Source: Leptasterias polaris
Lineage: Eukaryota; Echinodermata; Asteroidea; Forcipulatida; Asteriidae
Length of the DNA stretch: 64,000 nucleotides
Direction: 5' to 3'
NCBI GenBank assembly: GCA_037783415.1
Contig: JAZGTN010000296.1
Location: 434,001 to 498,000 of the forward strand
Every line of letters begins with the position of its first letter. Within the stretch, counting starts at the first letter, position 1. Shown piece by piece: positions 13,301 through 28,300 of this stretch. The position numbers were made by a program, and so were the translations under genes. The notes under the pieces were generated by a model that worked only from the letters and a program-made list of their open reading frames with translations, did not search any database and was not told the DNA's origin.

Positions 13301-16300
13301 AAACCTTTGATGTGAAGCTGTTCTTCTGTCTCACAGTGTGTTTCTTGGAGGCAGATAATATTAACACAATTTTCCTTTGCAATATGAGGAATCAGATCTC
13401 GCTTTGAGCGGGCAAGGCCTTCAGCGTTGAGTTGAAGTATGCAGGTCGAGGTGTCAGACATCATCTTGATGGCTTGTCCTGAAAAGGACACGTGCTTCCA
13501 GGAACTGCGTAAGAAACTCTTCTGATGATAGAAGGCTAGAGATGTACTGGCGATAAAATTGAGATGATAGACTTCAAATTGTTGCTTTAGTTGATAAACG
13601 TCGTAACAAACATCGTAACAGGGTCCCCAAACGTGAAGGCAGCAACATGACTTCAGGACAAACTCACACAACAAAAAACAAGATAAAACCATTTTACAAT
13701 GCCCCAGGCTGCACAGTAGGGCTTTTAAACCAAATACAAACATTAAGTGAAAACCCTTGTTTCAATTTGATGTGCTTATAGGCTGAAATATGAGTCCAAA
13801 ATTCCCCCAGTTTTTGACAAATCCTTGGGAGAACACTGCATACCTCATCCTCTAGTAAGTCATTTTGTTTTGAGAGGTGGCACCCCCTAGCCCCCCCACC
13901 CCCCACACACACACAGCAGTGATGTGGAGCAAATATATCCACCAATCTAGAACCCTGAAAGAGTTACGATTGTTTGAGACTTTGCTGTCTAATAAAATCA
14001 ACTTGTAATTGTTTTAAGATCAGTATATCCATCTCCTCTGATGTCATCTGATATACCTTACTTGCTAATGTTGACTCCAGTTGTCCCCATTCCATTCTCT
14101 TGCATGTTGGTCATTCCTAAGATAATGGCTCCATTTGCTTTCAGTCTACGTATCACCTCAGAATCCTCCTCCACAGGGGTGTGGCCCATAAAGGCAGACC
14201 CCATTCGAAGATGATGCGACGCCTGTCACAAATAAATTGATCAAGTAGTGTTCATTTCAACATACATACAGGCATTTTTATAGCGTCCCACAAAGATTAC
14301 TTATAAATAAAGATATAAACTAAGTCAGGAACAAAAACTACACAGCGAAAGAAAAAATGGCATGATTACATGAATAAATGAGTTAATGAGTTAATTATTA
14401 CAAATGAAAGTGTTCGATGAAAACAACTTAATAATTTATACTAATATTAATATTATACTAATAATAAATGACAATAAAAACCATCCCAACCAGCTGTTCG
14501 AACTGTTCAACATGATGATCTAAACATGAATAATTAGTCGATACAAACTAAAATACAACGTTTCTCAGACTGTAGAGACATTTGCTTTGTCAAATGGTTC
14601 GGTTTTCATTTGGTTTGTCAGAAGACTAGAGACAGTTGTTATAATAATAATAATACGAGATATTTATATAGCGCATAATGCAGGAGCCTCTATGCGCAAC
14701 ACAAAACATAAAACAATGAAATGAATATAAAAGCAAGTTACAAAAATAAAGATTCAAACAAATGAGTTTTTAAAAGTCCCTTGAAAATCTGAAGAGAGCC
14801 AGCTTGGAGAATATGAATAGGTAAGTCGTTCCATAACGAAGATGCAATGAAGTTGAAGGCTCTTTGACCATGAGAATTTAGTGGAAAAGTAGTTTGCGTC
14901 AGTAGGGATTGGCCAGCAGATCGAAGAGGACGAACAGGAATATATTTATGGAGAAGATCAGATATCTAGTCAGGAGATAGGCCATGCAGAGCTTTGAAAG
15001 TGAGAAGATTTAACTTATATACGATACGTAGTTTGATTAGGAGCCAGTGGAGTTCTTTTAAGATGGGAGTAATATGTTGGGAACGAGGGGTGCGAGAGAC
15101 GAGGGGTGCGAGAGACGAGGCGAGCAGCGGTGTTTTAAACTCGTTGAATTTTAGAAAGTTCTCTATCTGAAAGTCCAGTGAGAAGAGAATTGCAAGAGTC
15201 GAGTCTAGAAATGACAAAGGCATGAACAAGTAGAAGAGTAGAATCATCATCAAGATGGCGCCAAATTTGACCTATTTTTCGAATTTGTAGAAGAGCAGAT
15301 TTGCAGATATTGGTTTCTTGGTCGGTCATACTCATCGAAGAATCCATGAGAACACCAAGGTTTCTGACTACGCGGGATGGTTGTATAATGGACTGTCCAT
15401 GTTAATTTCTGTAGGAGGCACGATTTTAGTAAAACGTGAGTTGAAAATGATGCTTTCAGTTTTGGTATCCTTTAGAGCAAGCTTGTTAGATAAAGACCCA
15501 GATTTAATGTCGTCAATACAAGCCTTAATTTTTGCAAGGGCTAAGTCACGATCCGCCGGATTATAGGTAATATAAAACTGAGTATCATCTGCATTTAAAC
15601 AATACTCTTTGCTATGACATAGCAAGTTCTTGAATAGCAACCTTCAGATGAGCAAACCCTGGTACCATTGTGCCAAACACATTCCTTCAGAATTGTGTAC
15701 AGGTGTTTACTGTTCCTTAAGTCACAGCACAAAAGTTTGCCCTGAATTATGTGACATAGCAACTGACGACATGTCTGAGGAATTCAAATTAAGCATGAAA
15801 TTGTGACTGAGCAAGTCAATGTACCAGACATTATTCAAATCTAAGTGGCAAATGGCTTATATTGCAAGATACCACTGGAACTAAAGCATTTGATGTATGA
15901 AGGCAGTGGAGTTGGTTGCATCCAAGCTGCTTGTAAACATTTCTATGTGTAACACAGGGGCTCAGAAACAAACTATTTGTAATAAGGTAGTGTACTTGCC
16001 ACTTGAATTTCATCCTTGATTCCAACAGGAACCCCATCTAAGACAGACAGGGGCTTATTTTTCTGGTAACGACTCGTAGACTCTTTTGCAGCCTGAGAGA
16101 CAGGAATAAAAACTGAATGATGAGAACAGTCATTGACTGGAGAAAGAGGTGATGCAACTGCTCTTAACTTTGCCATCCTAAGAACCCAATTCTTAATTAA
16201 CTTAATGATGGAGATTCATTCCTGTTATATTCCTGGTTTCTACCTTGAAACATTAATGCTTTTCACAAAACAATACATGAAACCTTTATAACTAACAAAT

Positions 16301-19300
16301 CTTGAAAACATTTGATAACTGTGTCATTGATCAACCTTCTTGTTTTCACTGTATGAGTTTATTAACAGTCTATTTACACAGGTTTTATTTTAACGAAAAA
16401 TAGTTCAATTTTTGTTCCTTTTAATGTGAACAGTATTTACCTCCATGATTTGCTCTTCATTGATCTCAATGAATGCCCTGAGTTTGGGTTCCACTGCATC
16501 TGATTGTTTGATATTTTCTATAGCCTTTAAAGCTACATCAGTAGGGGTCACCTTCCCATGACTGCAATCAAAGTCAATTCTTCATTTGTTAATAAAAATA
16601 ACATGGATTTCAAGTACTCATCATCCAAAACAAAGTCATAGCGGTAATTATTATGGTATGATTTTGTGTCCAGGTTTCTTTAACAAGTGTAGGGTCTATT
16701 TCTTTTTCATTTAGATCATTTTAACATTTATATATGTAAGCAGTGTATTTGCCAGTGAATTGACCACTGTATAAAATCTTTTAAAAAAGAAACAAACAAA
16801 TAAACAAACAAACAGTGGAGATTTGTATTCAATTGGCTAACAAGGTCTACTAAAACTTCATCTTAGTACGCATTCAATTAATACATGCCAGTATGCAGTT
16901 ATCACAAACTGTTGCATATACTAATTGAGAAAAACGTACACATGAAAACACATAATGCCAGCGACATTTTAGATTACACCAACCAAGAAAATTGGAAACT
17001 CAATTCCAAAGAATCAACAATGCAAAGATTACTTTGTGATGAAGTCAATCATACCGATTAATTTCTGTCAAATTAACTTGACAATAAATGTGGCTTCTAA
17101 CAAGTTTGACAAAATGAGAATAGCATACAACAATGCAAGTTTTCTGCTTCAGTGGTTTTAAGCTTCTGGTTATCAAGCATTGTGTGTAATGGTCTGGATT
17201 ATTGTCTCAATGCAATTTGTTCACTGGAGCGTTGTATGTTATTATTAAAATAACATTCAGGAAACTTAAATGCTGAATTTACCTGTAAGCATTGTGAAAG
17301 TCACATATATCCAAGAATTGGAAATCTGCCTCCTGTCTCTTATCAGCATCAGCTTTACTTGCCATGGACTTCATCAACTCCACTGCATCCTTCTTCTTGG
17401 TTACTTTTGACCCCTCCCATGGGATCAGAGGTGCAAAGGTAGGTAAATCCTTCATCAAAATATCCCGAAAGATTAACAAGTTTGCTTTTCTATAATACAA
17501 TATGAGTACATAAAAAAATTAGCAAAGCACAAAGCAATTGTTCTTACCAGAAATAGTTACCAGGCAAAACAGCATGTCATAATGAGCCATTTGTGGCTGG
17601 TTTCCTGCTAAACTGTGCTAAGCAGACTTGTTTAAAGTTCTTGTCTGCTTAATTATAAGCAGCTCTATGAAACTAATCCCAGGTTGTGGGTTTAAGGATA
17701 TTATTATCAGGAATCTTAATAAGGATTATTTGAGTTTAGGTTAATAATAATAATAATAATAATAATGGAGTCTTATATAGCGCCGGTATCCGCCACAAAA
17801 AAAGGCGCTCATGGCGCTCGCTCATGATACAAAATAAACAGTTCAAAAGAAAGGAACAGAAAAAGTTTGTAGAGAGTCGCTGGTCATTTTTTAACTGCAA
17901 AGGTTAGCTTTAAATCATTATAGATTCTTAACTCCCATTCTTACCTCAGGACTATAGGCATCAACAACACTTTTCCAATGAGCTAATATAAAAATAAATT
18001 ATCAAAATTAGGTTTTAATGAGAATCTTACAATTTTTCATTAAATTTTTGAATCTAGTTATCATTGGTTGTTTGGATTTATTTTATTTATATGATACTTT
18101 AAACTGTCATTTGGTAATAAAATACTCAACTACAACACAATGCATCCCACCCCCACCACCAATTCTGCTTCTAGGCCAAATCTTTATTCTGAAAAAAAAT
18201 CTACCAATTTACTTTGATTCAAGAATCTAAATCACTGTACCTACTAGTAAAAGTTTACTGTCTTACCGAATGGGTTATCGTCAAAAGAGCTTTTGCGACT
18301 CTTCCAGACAAAGTTGGTGTTCCCTGAGTATATAAAGAATACCATTATTCAAAATATGATGTAAATTAATACTAAGATAAACTAGCAAGGATTGCCGGCC
18401 GGTCACAAGCTCTTAGCTTAAGGTGTGTCACCTCATCTGGACCAAAAAGCACATATCACATGACCTTCTTAGTTAAAAACATTATCATAAACGCATCTTG
18501 CCTATTTCACTTAAAAACAATTGTTACAAAATAATGAATGTTATTTTTGCATCAGGGATAAAGAGTATATTTGCTCTTACAGCAATGTGTATTAAGCAAC
18601 ATAGGGTACTTAGTACTTTCCCGAGTTCTGCAAAAAGAAATTCACAGGCATCTCACTCCAGTGGGATTCAAACCCATGACCTTTCCCATGCTGGAGCAGA
18701 AGAATTACCACCACTAGACGAGATGTATTACCACTAGACCAGATGTCTTACCACTTAGTAATGTAGGGAGCCCAAGTGCGCCCTCAGTGTTGATTATTGT
18801 AAAAAGTTAACTTTGGGGTCGCGACCTGTAGACCCACTCTCTTTTCCCTTTGGTAGCTTTTAGCACGAGAGAGCACATTGTAATTGGTCTCCATTTCTCT
18901 CCATTTTGTGGGGAGCATGGCTCTGGCCATATGCTCCTAATACTAATAATATGCTATTTTGTGTTAGATGCGCTGTATGGCATTGAATAATTAAAATCAG
19001 TACAGGAGATCATTATTATATTTAACACGTCATCATGTAGAATTTGTTGCTTGCTTTTATTGTATTGTCTCTTGGTGAATCCTCGTCCTTTTTAAATAGA
19101 GGACCAGCCTCCTTCCCGTGTCTCTACAAATGGCGTCGTAGACAGGATTGAGTGTTCGCCATTTGATAGCAATAACATTTTTCTGCATTTGTTCTGTCTA
19201 CGCCGTGCTTCTACAAATGGCGTCGTAGACAGGATAGAGTTTTCGCCATTCGCTATTTTTATGACGTGTTTATTTGCCCTGGATTATATTATAACTCCAG

Positions 19301-22300
19301 ACTTTAGATTTTTCTCCTGTGAGAACTGATGTAATCGTTTTCGCGAAATCGTCGCGATCTATGGAAGTGATGGTCACCACTTAGCTTTTTGCTTTCTATG
19401 CATCGACTGAGGACTTCATCAACGGATATATATTTTCTATTTACATTGTATGTTGGGCAACTTGTATTGTAAAGTTCTATTTATAGAATTGTATGTAATA
19501 TTTGACATTTTCATCCAAGCTTATTTGCAGATCTGTTTTACATTTTAAAGGCAGTTGTGTCTCATGTAGATCTTTTTGTAAAGATTCTTTTTAGAAACAG
19601 ATAATTTTAGAGCCAGTTGTAGGCCCGTGCTCTGGATAAAGTGTTTTAAGTCAAAAAAATATATATATTTTTGTTGTTGCACACATATTAATGTATTTAA
19701 CTTGAGGTTTTCAGCTAACCACATTTTTCTAGTACCTTTTACACCAGTAAATGTATAATACTTTATGACTTCCTGTGTATTTCAATTATCTTGGCATATT
19801 ATTGTGTAACTTCTAAGTCTTTGTAAGACTGTACATGTATGTCAGTTGGAAATTTTTGAATAGCAATTGTACTTTTTGTCTACAGTGTGGTTAGACAAAT
19901 TTTGGACTTGTATTTTTATTGTCTGTCTGTGTGCAGACTGTTTCGAAGGTCAATGATTTAGGCCTCATTGTATTTTAACAAGTCATATTTTGTACGTGCA
20001 TTGCTAGTATTTTATTCCAACCATGTCTTTGCCAGATTCTATTTTGAAGTCTAATAGTGAGTTAGCTAAAACTTTAGTCAGTGCCGTCACAGCAAAAGCT
20101 TGTGAAAACGATGAAGATGCATGTCCTAATAATACAAATGTGGTCGATAGCATCAAAGCTGCATTAGATGCCCGATTTTTTACTATTTTCAAGTGTTTTG
20201 AAAATTTGAATGCAGACAGGGTGGATAAATTGCAGTCACCTGACCCTATTGCTTTTTCTCCTACGATTTCTCATTTGAATCAATGTATTTTTTGAGGAGG
20301 CTGAACCGCTTATTTAAGCCAGAGGTGGCAGGAGAAGTTTTTGTCTCTCCTACTGTGAATGTTTTTAGTGATAGCCACCATGTCAGCTTCAATAGCCACT
20401 CATATAGTTTGCCAGATGGCAAAGCGAAGGAAAAAGTAGGGAAGTCTCCCTTGTATTTAGGGGTTGCAATTTATTTTCATACTAGCTGTCTTGGCAGTTG
20501 CGGTGACCATCGGTAGACCCGCTGTATATTTTATCTTGGGTCTGTGGCCAAATGCCATTACTTAAATTTTAAATATATTAACAGAGGAATCCCGCATACT
20601 TGTGGTGCCAGTTCAAGCTGCCTCTGATCCACATAAATATATAATAATGGTGTTTCTCTTCATAAAAGAGGCTGGATGTTTTCCGCACCATTATTATATA
20701 GTCATTTGCATTGTACAAATTTCAAGTTTCCTTTTTGCATTTTTCCAACTTTTGGATACCTTGAAACTTGCTTTCCTTCATAGTTTATGGAGGAGATTTA
20801 TCTGTTGTATTTTATTACACAGCTATTGATATTACATGCCATTGACAATTTGGTATAATGTATGTGCATGTATGTGTATTGACTTTTGGATCTATATAAT
20901 TTCATGATTGTGCTGTTTGTGCAGATGCTTTCATTCAGGCTATATATCCTGACTTGTCAAAGTTTGGTTCATGGAGATAGTTTGTCATGTATGTATTGTT
21001 ATATTTCACAAACTTTGTGATATGGGAATTTGATGATATCTAATTGCATTTCTAACTTTGTTCCCTAAGAACGTTTCGCGACGGGATTATAGGTTCCTAA
21101 TTTTAGTGTAGTTGCTAAGTGAAATATATTTTAGTCAGCAGTTTTATAGTTTGGTGTAAACCAACTGTTTATTCTCACCAATTGATGGGATATTTTTGTA
21201 TAACCTTTTGTAGTGAGATATTTTTGTCTGACACTTTCACCATGTTCACTGCCATTTATAGGACCACTTTTCAAGAAATGTTTTTGTTGTATTAAATTCT
21301 TCCCATATTGTTGTTGTCACCCTATTATAGAGATGGGTCTTTGCTCCCTCAAGTGTAGATGCTATTATATAGCTGGTAGAATTGAAATAATTTTGTCACC
21401 TAGCCTGATATGGTTTAGTGTGAATTTTGAAGTTGGTTGAGTTGTCCAACTCTGTTTTTGTTCTCACAGTGTGGGTGAGACTATTTATAATCTACCATGC
21501 TTTTCTACCTTGTGGATGCATACATTTTAGTGATTGATAATACATTTGCCCTTTTGCTTTCCAAGCAAATGCAATTAAAGTTACAGCAAGTTATTCTCCA
21601 TATTAATCTTTGTGAGCTTTGAATGAAACCAAACTGTTTAGCCTGCCTGTTCAGATCCAATTGTTCATTTTGATGCATATTGTAGTAAAAGAAAAAAATA
21701 ACACATATTTGAAGTGAGATCTAGAATAAATGTGATTTGGATTTCAGGATAGGGTCTTGCATATTTGAAGTGAGATCTAGAATAAATGTGATTTGGATTT
21801 CAGGATAGGGTCTTGCATTTTTTAAGAATGATTTTACACCAAGTGATGTGTAAACTATTTTAGAGTTTTAGACATGATTTTAAAATAACCATTTTGTTGT
21901 ACAGTGTATGTTCATGGATGGTTGCTCTATAAATAGAGACAAGCGATTCCAGCTATATGTGAGTGTATTATGTAGGTCTGTTCAACCCTGTGGATGACCT
22001 CAATGTATTATTACATTGTAACAACTTTGTTATTTTGAGATTGGGTTCAAGAATTTGCTGTTTGAACTGTGTATTCACATGTGAAATTTGCTAGACAGGT
22101 TTGGTATTGGGATATGCACCTATGTCTGTTACCCTTTACTTGTTTTTGTAGCCGGCTTGGAATAGGTTTTTCATGGGCATTGTTTTCTGATGTGTATAAT
22201 GGATTCTGAATCCATCTTGAATAATGTTATAGGATGGATCTTGTGTATCAATTTATGAGATTGTATTAACTATTTGTCGTTTTCATAAATCCTTTCAAGG

Positions 22301-25300
22301 TCGCACTTGTAGGCCTATTTGTTTTGTTTTGAGGTTAGCTAGTTGTATCACAACACACTGTGTGTAGTGACTACCTGACATTGATCCCTGTGATCTACCT
22401 CAATTATTGTAAATTAAAAGTTAATATTGTTTTTGGACCACTCGGGTCACGTGGTCATAAAGTAGGGAACCTGTAGGGAGCCCAAGTGTGCCCTCAGTGT
22501 TGATTATTGTAAAAAGTTTACTTTGGGGTCGCGACCTGTAGACCCACTCTCTTTTTCCTTTGGTAGCTTTTAGCACGATCAGGAGGGCACATTGTAATTG
22601 GTCTCCATTTCTCTCCATTTTGTGGGAGCATGGCTCTGGCCATGCTCCTAATACTAATAATTTGGGAGGAATAATGTCGTAGAACTCTCTGTGAGTATTA
22701 CATGTATACTATCTTGAGGGCGCTCTCCATGGATTGATACATCTCAAAACATCTGCTCCATAAATATTCAAAAATACCACCTTTACATCGTCTTGGCTGT
22801 GGAACCTTCACCATTTTGGCCTCCCATTTCGTTCTCCACTGAAGGTAATTGTTGTGCTTCCTCTAATTCGATATGCCTCCAAAAAAGGACAAAAAACGTG
22901 TCGTTTCAAACGACTCGACCGATACACATGACATACAGCTGAGTGATGGCGCCCTACCTACGTCTATTTCCGACAATATACTTGATGTAATTCGTCAAGA
23001 ATTGAAAGATATGAAATGTTGCATTCAAGATAAACTTGACGTCGTCATAACCAACCAGCAATCTCTATTGTCGAGAATCACCAAAATTGAAGACAATTAT
23101 CAAGAAATAGAGAAGTCTGTCAACTATACTTCTCAGTCCATTGAAGAGATTAAGGTTGTAGACGAGTCGCTTTCGTCGAACCTCGCCAACGTTACCACCA
23201 GGCTTGAGCAGGCTGATTGTAAAATTGCTAAACTGGAAGAGGCTACACTGCAAATGGAACGCTACTCAAGAAGCTATAATATCCGATTTGGCGGCATTCC
23301 AGAACTTGTAGATGAACCCCCGTCTTATCCACACGAAAGAATAAAAGACATCCTGTTAGAAAAATGCAACCTTAAGCCAGAGCTTGAAAATGCACATCGT
23401 TCAGGCCGATTCCCGAAGACGCCTACAGATCAACCCCGACATATTTTGGCGAAGTTCATCTACTGCCCTGAACGTCAACTAGTACTCAAACGATGCAAGA
23501 AGGCTCTGGCTGAGTGTGGAATCTACATGATTCAGGATCTCACAGCAGCTGATCCAGCAAAGAAGAGAAGCCTGAAAGATGTTATGAGAAAGGGGTTTCA
23601 AGAAGGCAAGAAACCAAACTTTCGAAATGGCCAACTTTACATCAATGGCCAAAAACATGTTCCAAAGTAAATTCCCCAGTCTGACTTACTAACCCTACTT
23701 CTGTTTAACAAACCGGTGGTCTCTTTACTTTTTCAACTTTGGTAGCAGTACTGTCTTTGCTAGACAGGTGTCAATCCATAAATCTATGTATTTATAGTTT
23801 CCGTTGCCCTCTTATGTTTATGTTTAACTTCTGTATTCATAATTTAGTATCAGTGTTTGTAAACTGTTTTGTATCTTGTTTTTTCGTGTTTGTCTTGTCG
23901 GTCAGCATAAAGGTCTATATGAGTTTATTTTCCTTGTATTATACATTATATGTAGGCCTAAGTGATCTTAGGGAAATGGATTGAATGAATATCGTAGAAG
24001 ATGATGATGACATTCCACTTTATTTATCTGATAATACTCAATATTATTCCATAGAGCAATTTCCTAAGCCGGCTGATGATAGCTGTATTTCCTTACTGCA
24101 TGTTAACATTAGAAGTCTTCAGAAAAATATAGATAAACTTAACATTGCTTTAAACTCAATCAACCATAAATTTTCCTTTATTGCACTTTCTGAAACTTGG
24201 CTAAAATCAGCTCCCCACAGTTACCTTTTTTTGCCCAGATATGAGCTTATTGTGAATAACAGACAAGGCACTAAGGCTGGAGGTGGAGTCGCCCTTTATA
24301 TTTCCAGTGAACTAAATATTACAATTAGGGAAGATTTGATTTTTTCAGATGACTCTCTTGAGTCATTATTTGTTGAAATTTATATTCCTAATGCAAAAAA
24401 CATTATTGCTGGTGATACAAAGCACCAACAGCTATTCACGATGAGTTTATGACCACCTTTCAAATGATATGCTCTCGTGTTGACCGTAACAATAAATATT
24501 GCATAATATCAGGTGATTTCAACATAAATTTACTAATTCCAACCAATCCTAGCTCCCAGTCCTTTATCGACTTATTTACATCTCACTCTTTCCTCCCCCA
24601 AATCCATATGCCCACACGTATTACTGATACTTCTGCTACACTTATTGATAATTTTTTATCAAATATTCTTCCTTCCTCAAAATCTGGTATTTTAATCTCT
24701 GATATCTCAATTTTTATGTTCGTTCAGTCTCCAAACTCAAGTTCTTCTCATAATCACAATTTACCTTTTTCTCGAAATGTGTCTAATGTGAACCTTGAAC
24801 AGTTTATTGACGACTTACACTCTTTTGACTGGACCAATGTCCTTAGTTGTAATAATCCTGATACTGCTTATAATACTTTTCTGGATAATTTTATTTTTCT
24901 GTAAGATCAAAATACACCTTTAGTTAGACAAAACAACAATACCAAATCTAATCATATTTCAACTACCCCTTGGATTACACATTCCCTCCTCAAATCTATT
25001 AAGAAAAAGAATAAATTGTATCGTCAGTACTTGTCCAACCCTACAACCTCATATGAATGTCCCTCCTCAAATCTATTAAGAAAAAGAATAAATTGTATCG
25101 TCAGTACTTGTCCAACCCTACAACCTCATATGAATGTCCCTCCTCAAATCTATTAAGAAAAAGAATAAATTGTATCGTCAGTACTTGTCCAACCCTACAA
25201 CCTCATATAAATGCAAGTATACCAAGTATAAAAATACCTTGACTAGCCTTCTACGTCTTTGTAAAAAAAAGTACTATTCCCTTCAGTTTGAAAAAGAAAG

Positions 25301-28300
25301 AAATAACATCTGTAATACCTGGAAGGTTATAAATTCTGTTTTGAATAAAAAATACCCATTCTCATGGTATTAACAGCATTATTGTTAATTCCTTTTATCG
25401 TTCATTTATTAATGATAAAATGCCTTATGCTCAGCGAGGTACACCTTTTTTGCGGCTGCGTCGCCGGACGGGCCTTGACCCACTTTTATTTATAGATCAG
25501 AATACGTCACGTACGCGCGCGCGCAGTGCTGTCCTTGAAAGCAAATTCTAGGTCATGGATCATTACTATAAACATTGATTTCAAGGTCAAGTGTTGTTGC
25601 TTTCAACGTAAGTTGGATTAGGTTAAAGTCTCCAGTGTGAGTACAATTGGGCTGATGTTAGTTTACTAATAGTTTGGCTCGAGGCTCTTGCTTTTGCAGT
25701 GTGTGATCTAGCTGGCTCTGACACATATATTTCCCCTACAGGCTTCAGACAAAAGAAGGGCCCAAGAATTAGAAAAATATTTTTTGGGTGGAATCAGGTA
25801 TGCATATGGCAGTTTCATTTCGGTCAGACAGTCAGTACACACACTTTTGGGCGCTTTTTGTGATCATTAAGCCAGTTGTTGTAATGAGGGCTTTATGAGC
25901 CATTACTTATTATTGTATAATTGTTATTATGGGGTACAGTTGCAATAGCGCTCACGAGTATCAGGAGGCTATAATTCCGACCGAATGTTTCATCGGTGGA
26001 AACGCGTTCTGTACTTCGTATATAATTAACAGTGTTATTACACATGTTGCTTGTACTGAAATCATTCAGTTATATTAAAGTACACTTTTAATGTTATGCC
26101 GGTTTGGCTACACAGGGGGGCTTGGAGGTGGTCGGTTTGCCAAAGGGTACCCGGCATTTTAAATAAAAACAGCGTTTAGACTGTGACAGAAAATCAGAAA
26201 ACTTGCTGTGTTGTACTTCATAAAGTCTGAGCATAATGGGAATTTAATTGACAACCCAAATCAAATCGCCAATCATTTTAATCAATACTTTATCAATATT
26301 GGTCCCAACCTTGCTAAAAACATCCAACCTACTCATTCACCCCTTAGTTTTGCTGATTATATGCCCAACCCCAATTTTAATTCCTTCTTTTTTACTCCAG
26401 TATTTGAACATGAAATTTTTGACATTGTAAAAAATTTACAAAATAAAAAAAGTTCTGGTCATGACCTGATCAATATTTCCAATATCAAGAAGTCAATTTT
26501 TGCCATAAGTAAACCACTTGTTCATATTGTCAATACTTCTTTTACGACTGGCATTGTTCCATCAGAAATAAAAATTGCTAAAGTCATACCAGTTTTCAAA
26601 AAGGGTGATCGTAACAATAATATATCTAATTATAGGCCCATCTCTATTCTTTCATGTTTTTCAAAGATTTTTGAAAAATGTGTCTATGCCCGTACCATTA
26701 ATTTTCTGAATAAGTTTGAAATTTTAACAAATCAACAGTTTGGTTTCCGTAGCAAACATTCAACCATTCATGCACTCCTTGATTTTATTGATAAAGTCAC
26801 TAATGCTATCGATGACTCCAATCATACTTTGGGGGTGTTCCTTGATCTTTCAAAGGCTTTTGATACAATAGACCATCAAATACTATTGCATAAACTTTCC
26901 AACTATGGTATCCGTGGAATTCCCCTAGAATGGTTTAAGAGTTATCTTTCAGACAGGCCACAATATGTTTCCGTCAATGGCATTAAATCTGAGTCTGATG
27001 TCCTTACGTATGGAGTACCCCAAGGATCAATCCTCAGGCCTTTGTTATTCATCATATACATTAATGATTTCACAAATTCTTCTAGTGTGCTTTCATTTAT
27101 ATTATTTGCGGATGACTCTAATTTATTCTTTTCCCATAGTAACCTTGACTATCTTGTAAACACTGTTAACAATGAGCTCAAACTAGTTGCCACCTGGTTT
27201 ACAGTCAATAAACTGTCCCTAAATATCGCTAAAACTAACTGCATGTTGTTCAGTAATTCGTGAGTCAGAGACCTTCCAAGTCCTATAAAGATTAATGACA
27301 TTGAAAACACTGGTTTCTGGGACTTTTTGTTGACCGTAGACTATCATGGAATAGTCATGTTGATTACATTTGTAAAATTATTGCTAGAAATATTGGTGTG
27401 ATCAATAGGATCAAGCATTTTATGCCTGAACTGGTTTTACAATCTCTTTATAATACATTGATCGGTTCTTATCTTAACTACGGGATACTTGCATGGGGAT
27501 CAAGTTCTGCTACCAATCTTAATAGACTTCTTCTCTTACGAAGCGAGCTCTTCGTATCATTAATTTTGCTGAATTTAACGCACACTATACAGATCCCCTT
27601 TTCCATAAATATGCAATTTTAAAAGTGAAGGATATTTATTGTCTTCAGCTTGGGTCCCTCATGTATCAACTCACTTGTAAAAAATTACCTTCTGCGATTC
27701 AATCAATTCCCATTTCACCCGCTAAGCTTCTAATTTATATCACATTTCTTACACTCGTACTTAATTCCCTCGCTCATAAAACTATTAAACATGAGGGACC
27801 TATGCTTTGGAACATGCTTAATGAAAAACTTAAACTGATACACTGAAATCTTATTGTTGACGAGTGTTTTTACAGATGTACATTGTATTTTGAACCATAT
27901 CACAGTGCAGACTCGGGTGGTCTCCTACATGGGATCCATGGTGTATACTATCATCCATAGCCACACTATGTTAAGTCCATCGAGGGATACGCTGCTTTTA
28001 CATCACTTGATTTCGTTCGATACTATAATTATTGCTGACCCGCAAGATTGTTGTGTTTGATTGTTGTGTTAGTCCTAAGTCCATTGTTTGTGCTCGTTAT
28101 TTGTGTTTGCTGATTTTTCTTTTTGTAACATGCATGTGCATTGAGACCTGCTATTATATTTTGTTTATTGGTGGCTCGACTCGACAACGGACCTCCACGG
28201 TTCACTTAACATTATTTTTTAATCTCAATGCATATGCATGTCACTATAGGGACCATTGCCTACAAGCTTTGCTTTTTAAATGGATCCCTCTGCAGTGTCA

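Larger units (their letters stand above)
8340..13745 (-). mobile_element. Jockey/CR1-type LINE, dead, split by a DNA transposon
   Basis: On the minus strand an apurinic-type endonuclease (13470 down to 12353) is followed, after removal of an insert at 10320-12348, by a reverse transcriptase (10315 down to 8460). A CAA-rich tract at 8340-8412 looks like the 3' tail. The coding region is broken by several frameshifts, so the copy is inactive. It fills the intron between FAAH-like exons 7 and 8, in the same orientation as the gene. Confidence 0.85.
23985..27846 (+). pseudogene. LINE ORF2 (endonuclease and reverse transcriptase), broken
   Basis: Endonuclease motifs: [17 protein letters not shown] (23985-24452), then after a frameshift SGDFNIN and THMPTRI-like sequence (24449-24904); the catalytic SDH box reads S-D-I. 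A 77-bp triplication and an insert of about 0.8 kb separate this from the RT at 26208-27263, which carries [47 protein letters not shown] and the catalytic FADDS. Thumb fragments continue in other frames at 27265-27846. Not functional. Confidence 0.8.

Noticed and set aside
22873..23670. Host coiled-coil gene
   Set aside because: L1-like ORF1p motifs and an RT-encoding ORF2 follow on the same strand; element protein.
24984..25212. CRISPR-like array
   Set aside because: Direct repeats are contiguous, without spacers, in a eukaryotic LINE; a simple triplication.
25425..26236. Inverted TTATGCTCAG pair as TIRs of the insert in the LINE
   Set aside because: The right copy is ordinary LINE coding sequence (S-E-H-N), so the match may be chance.
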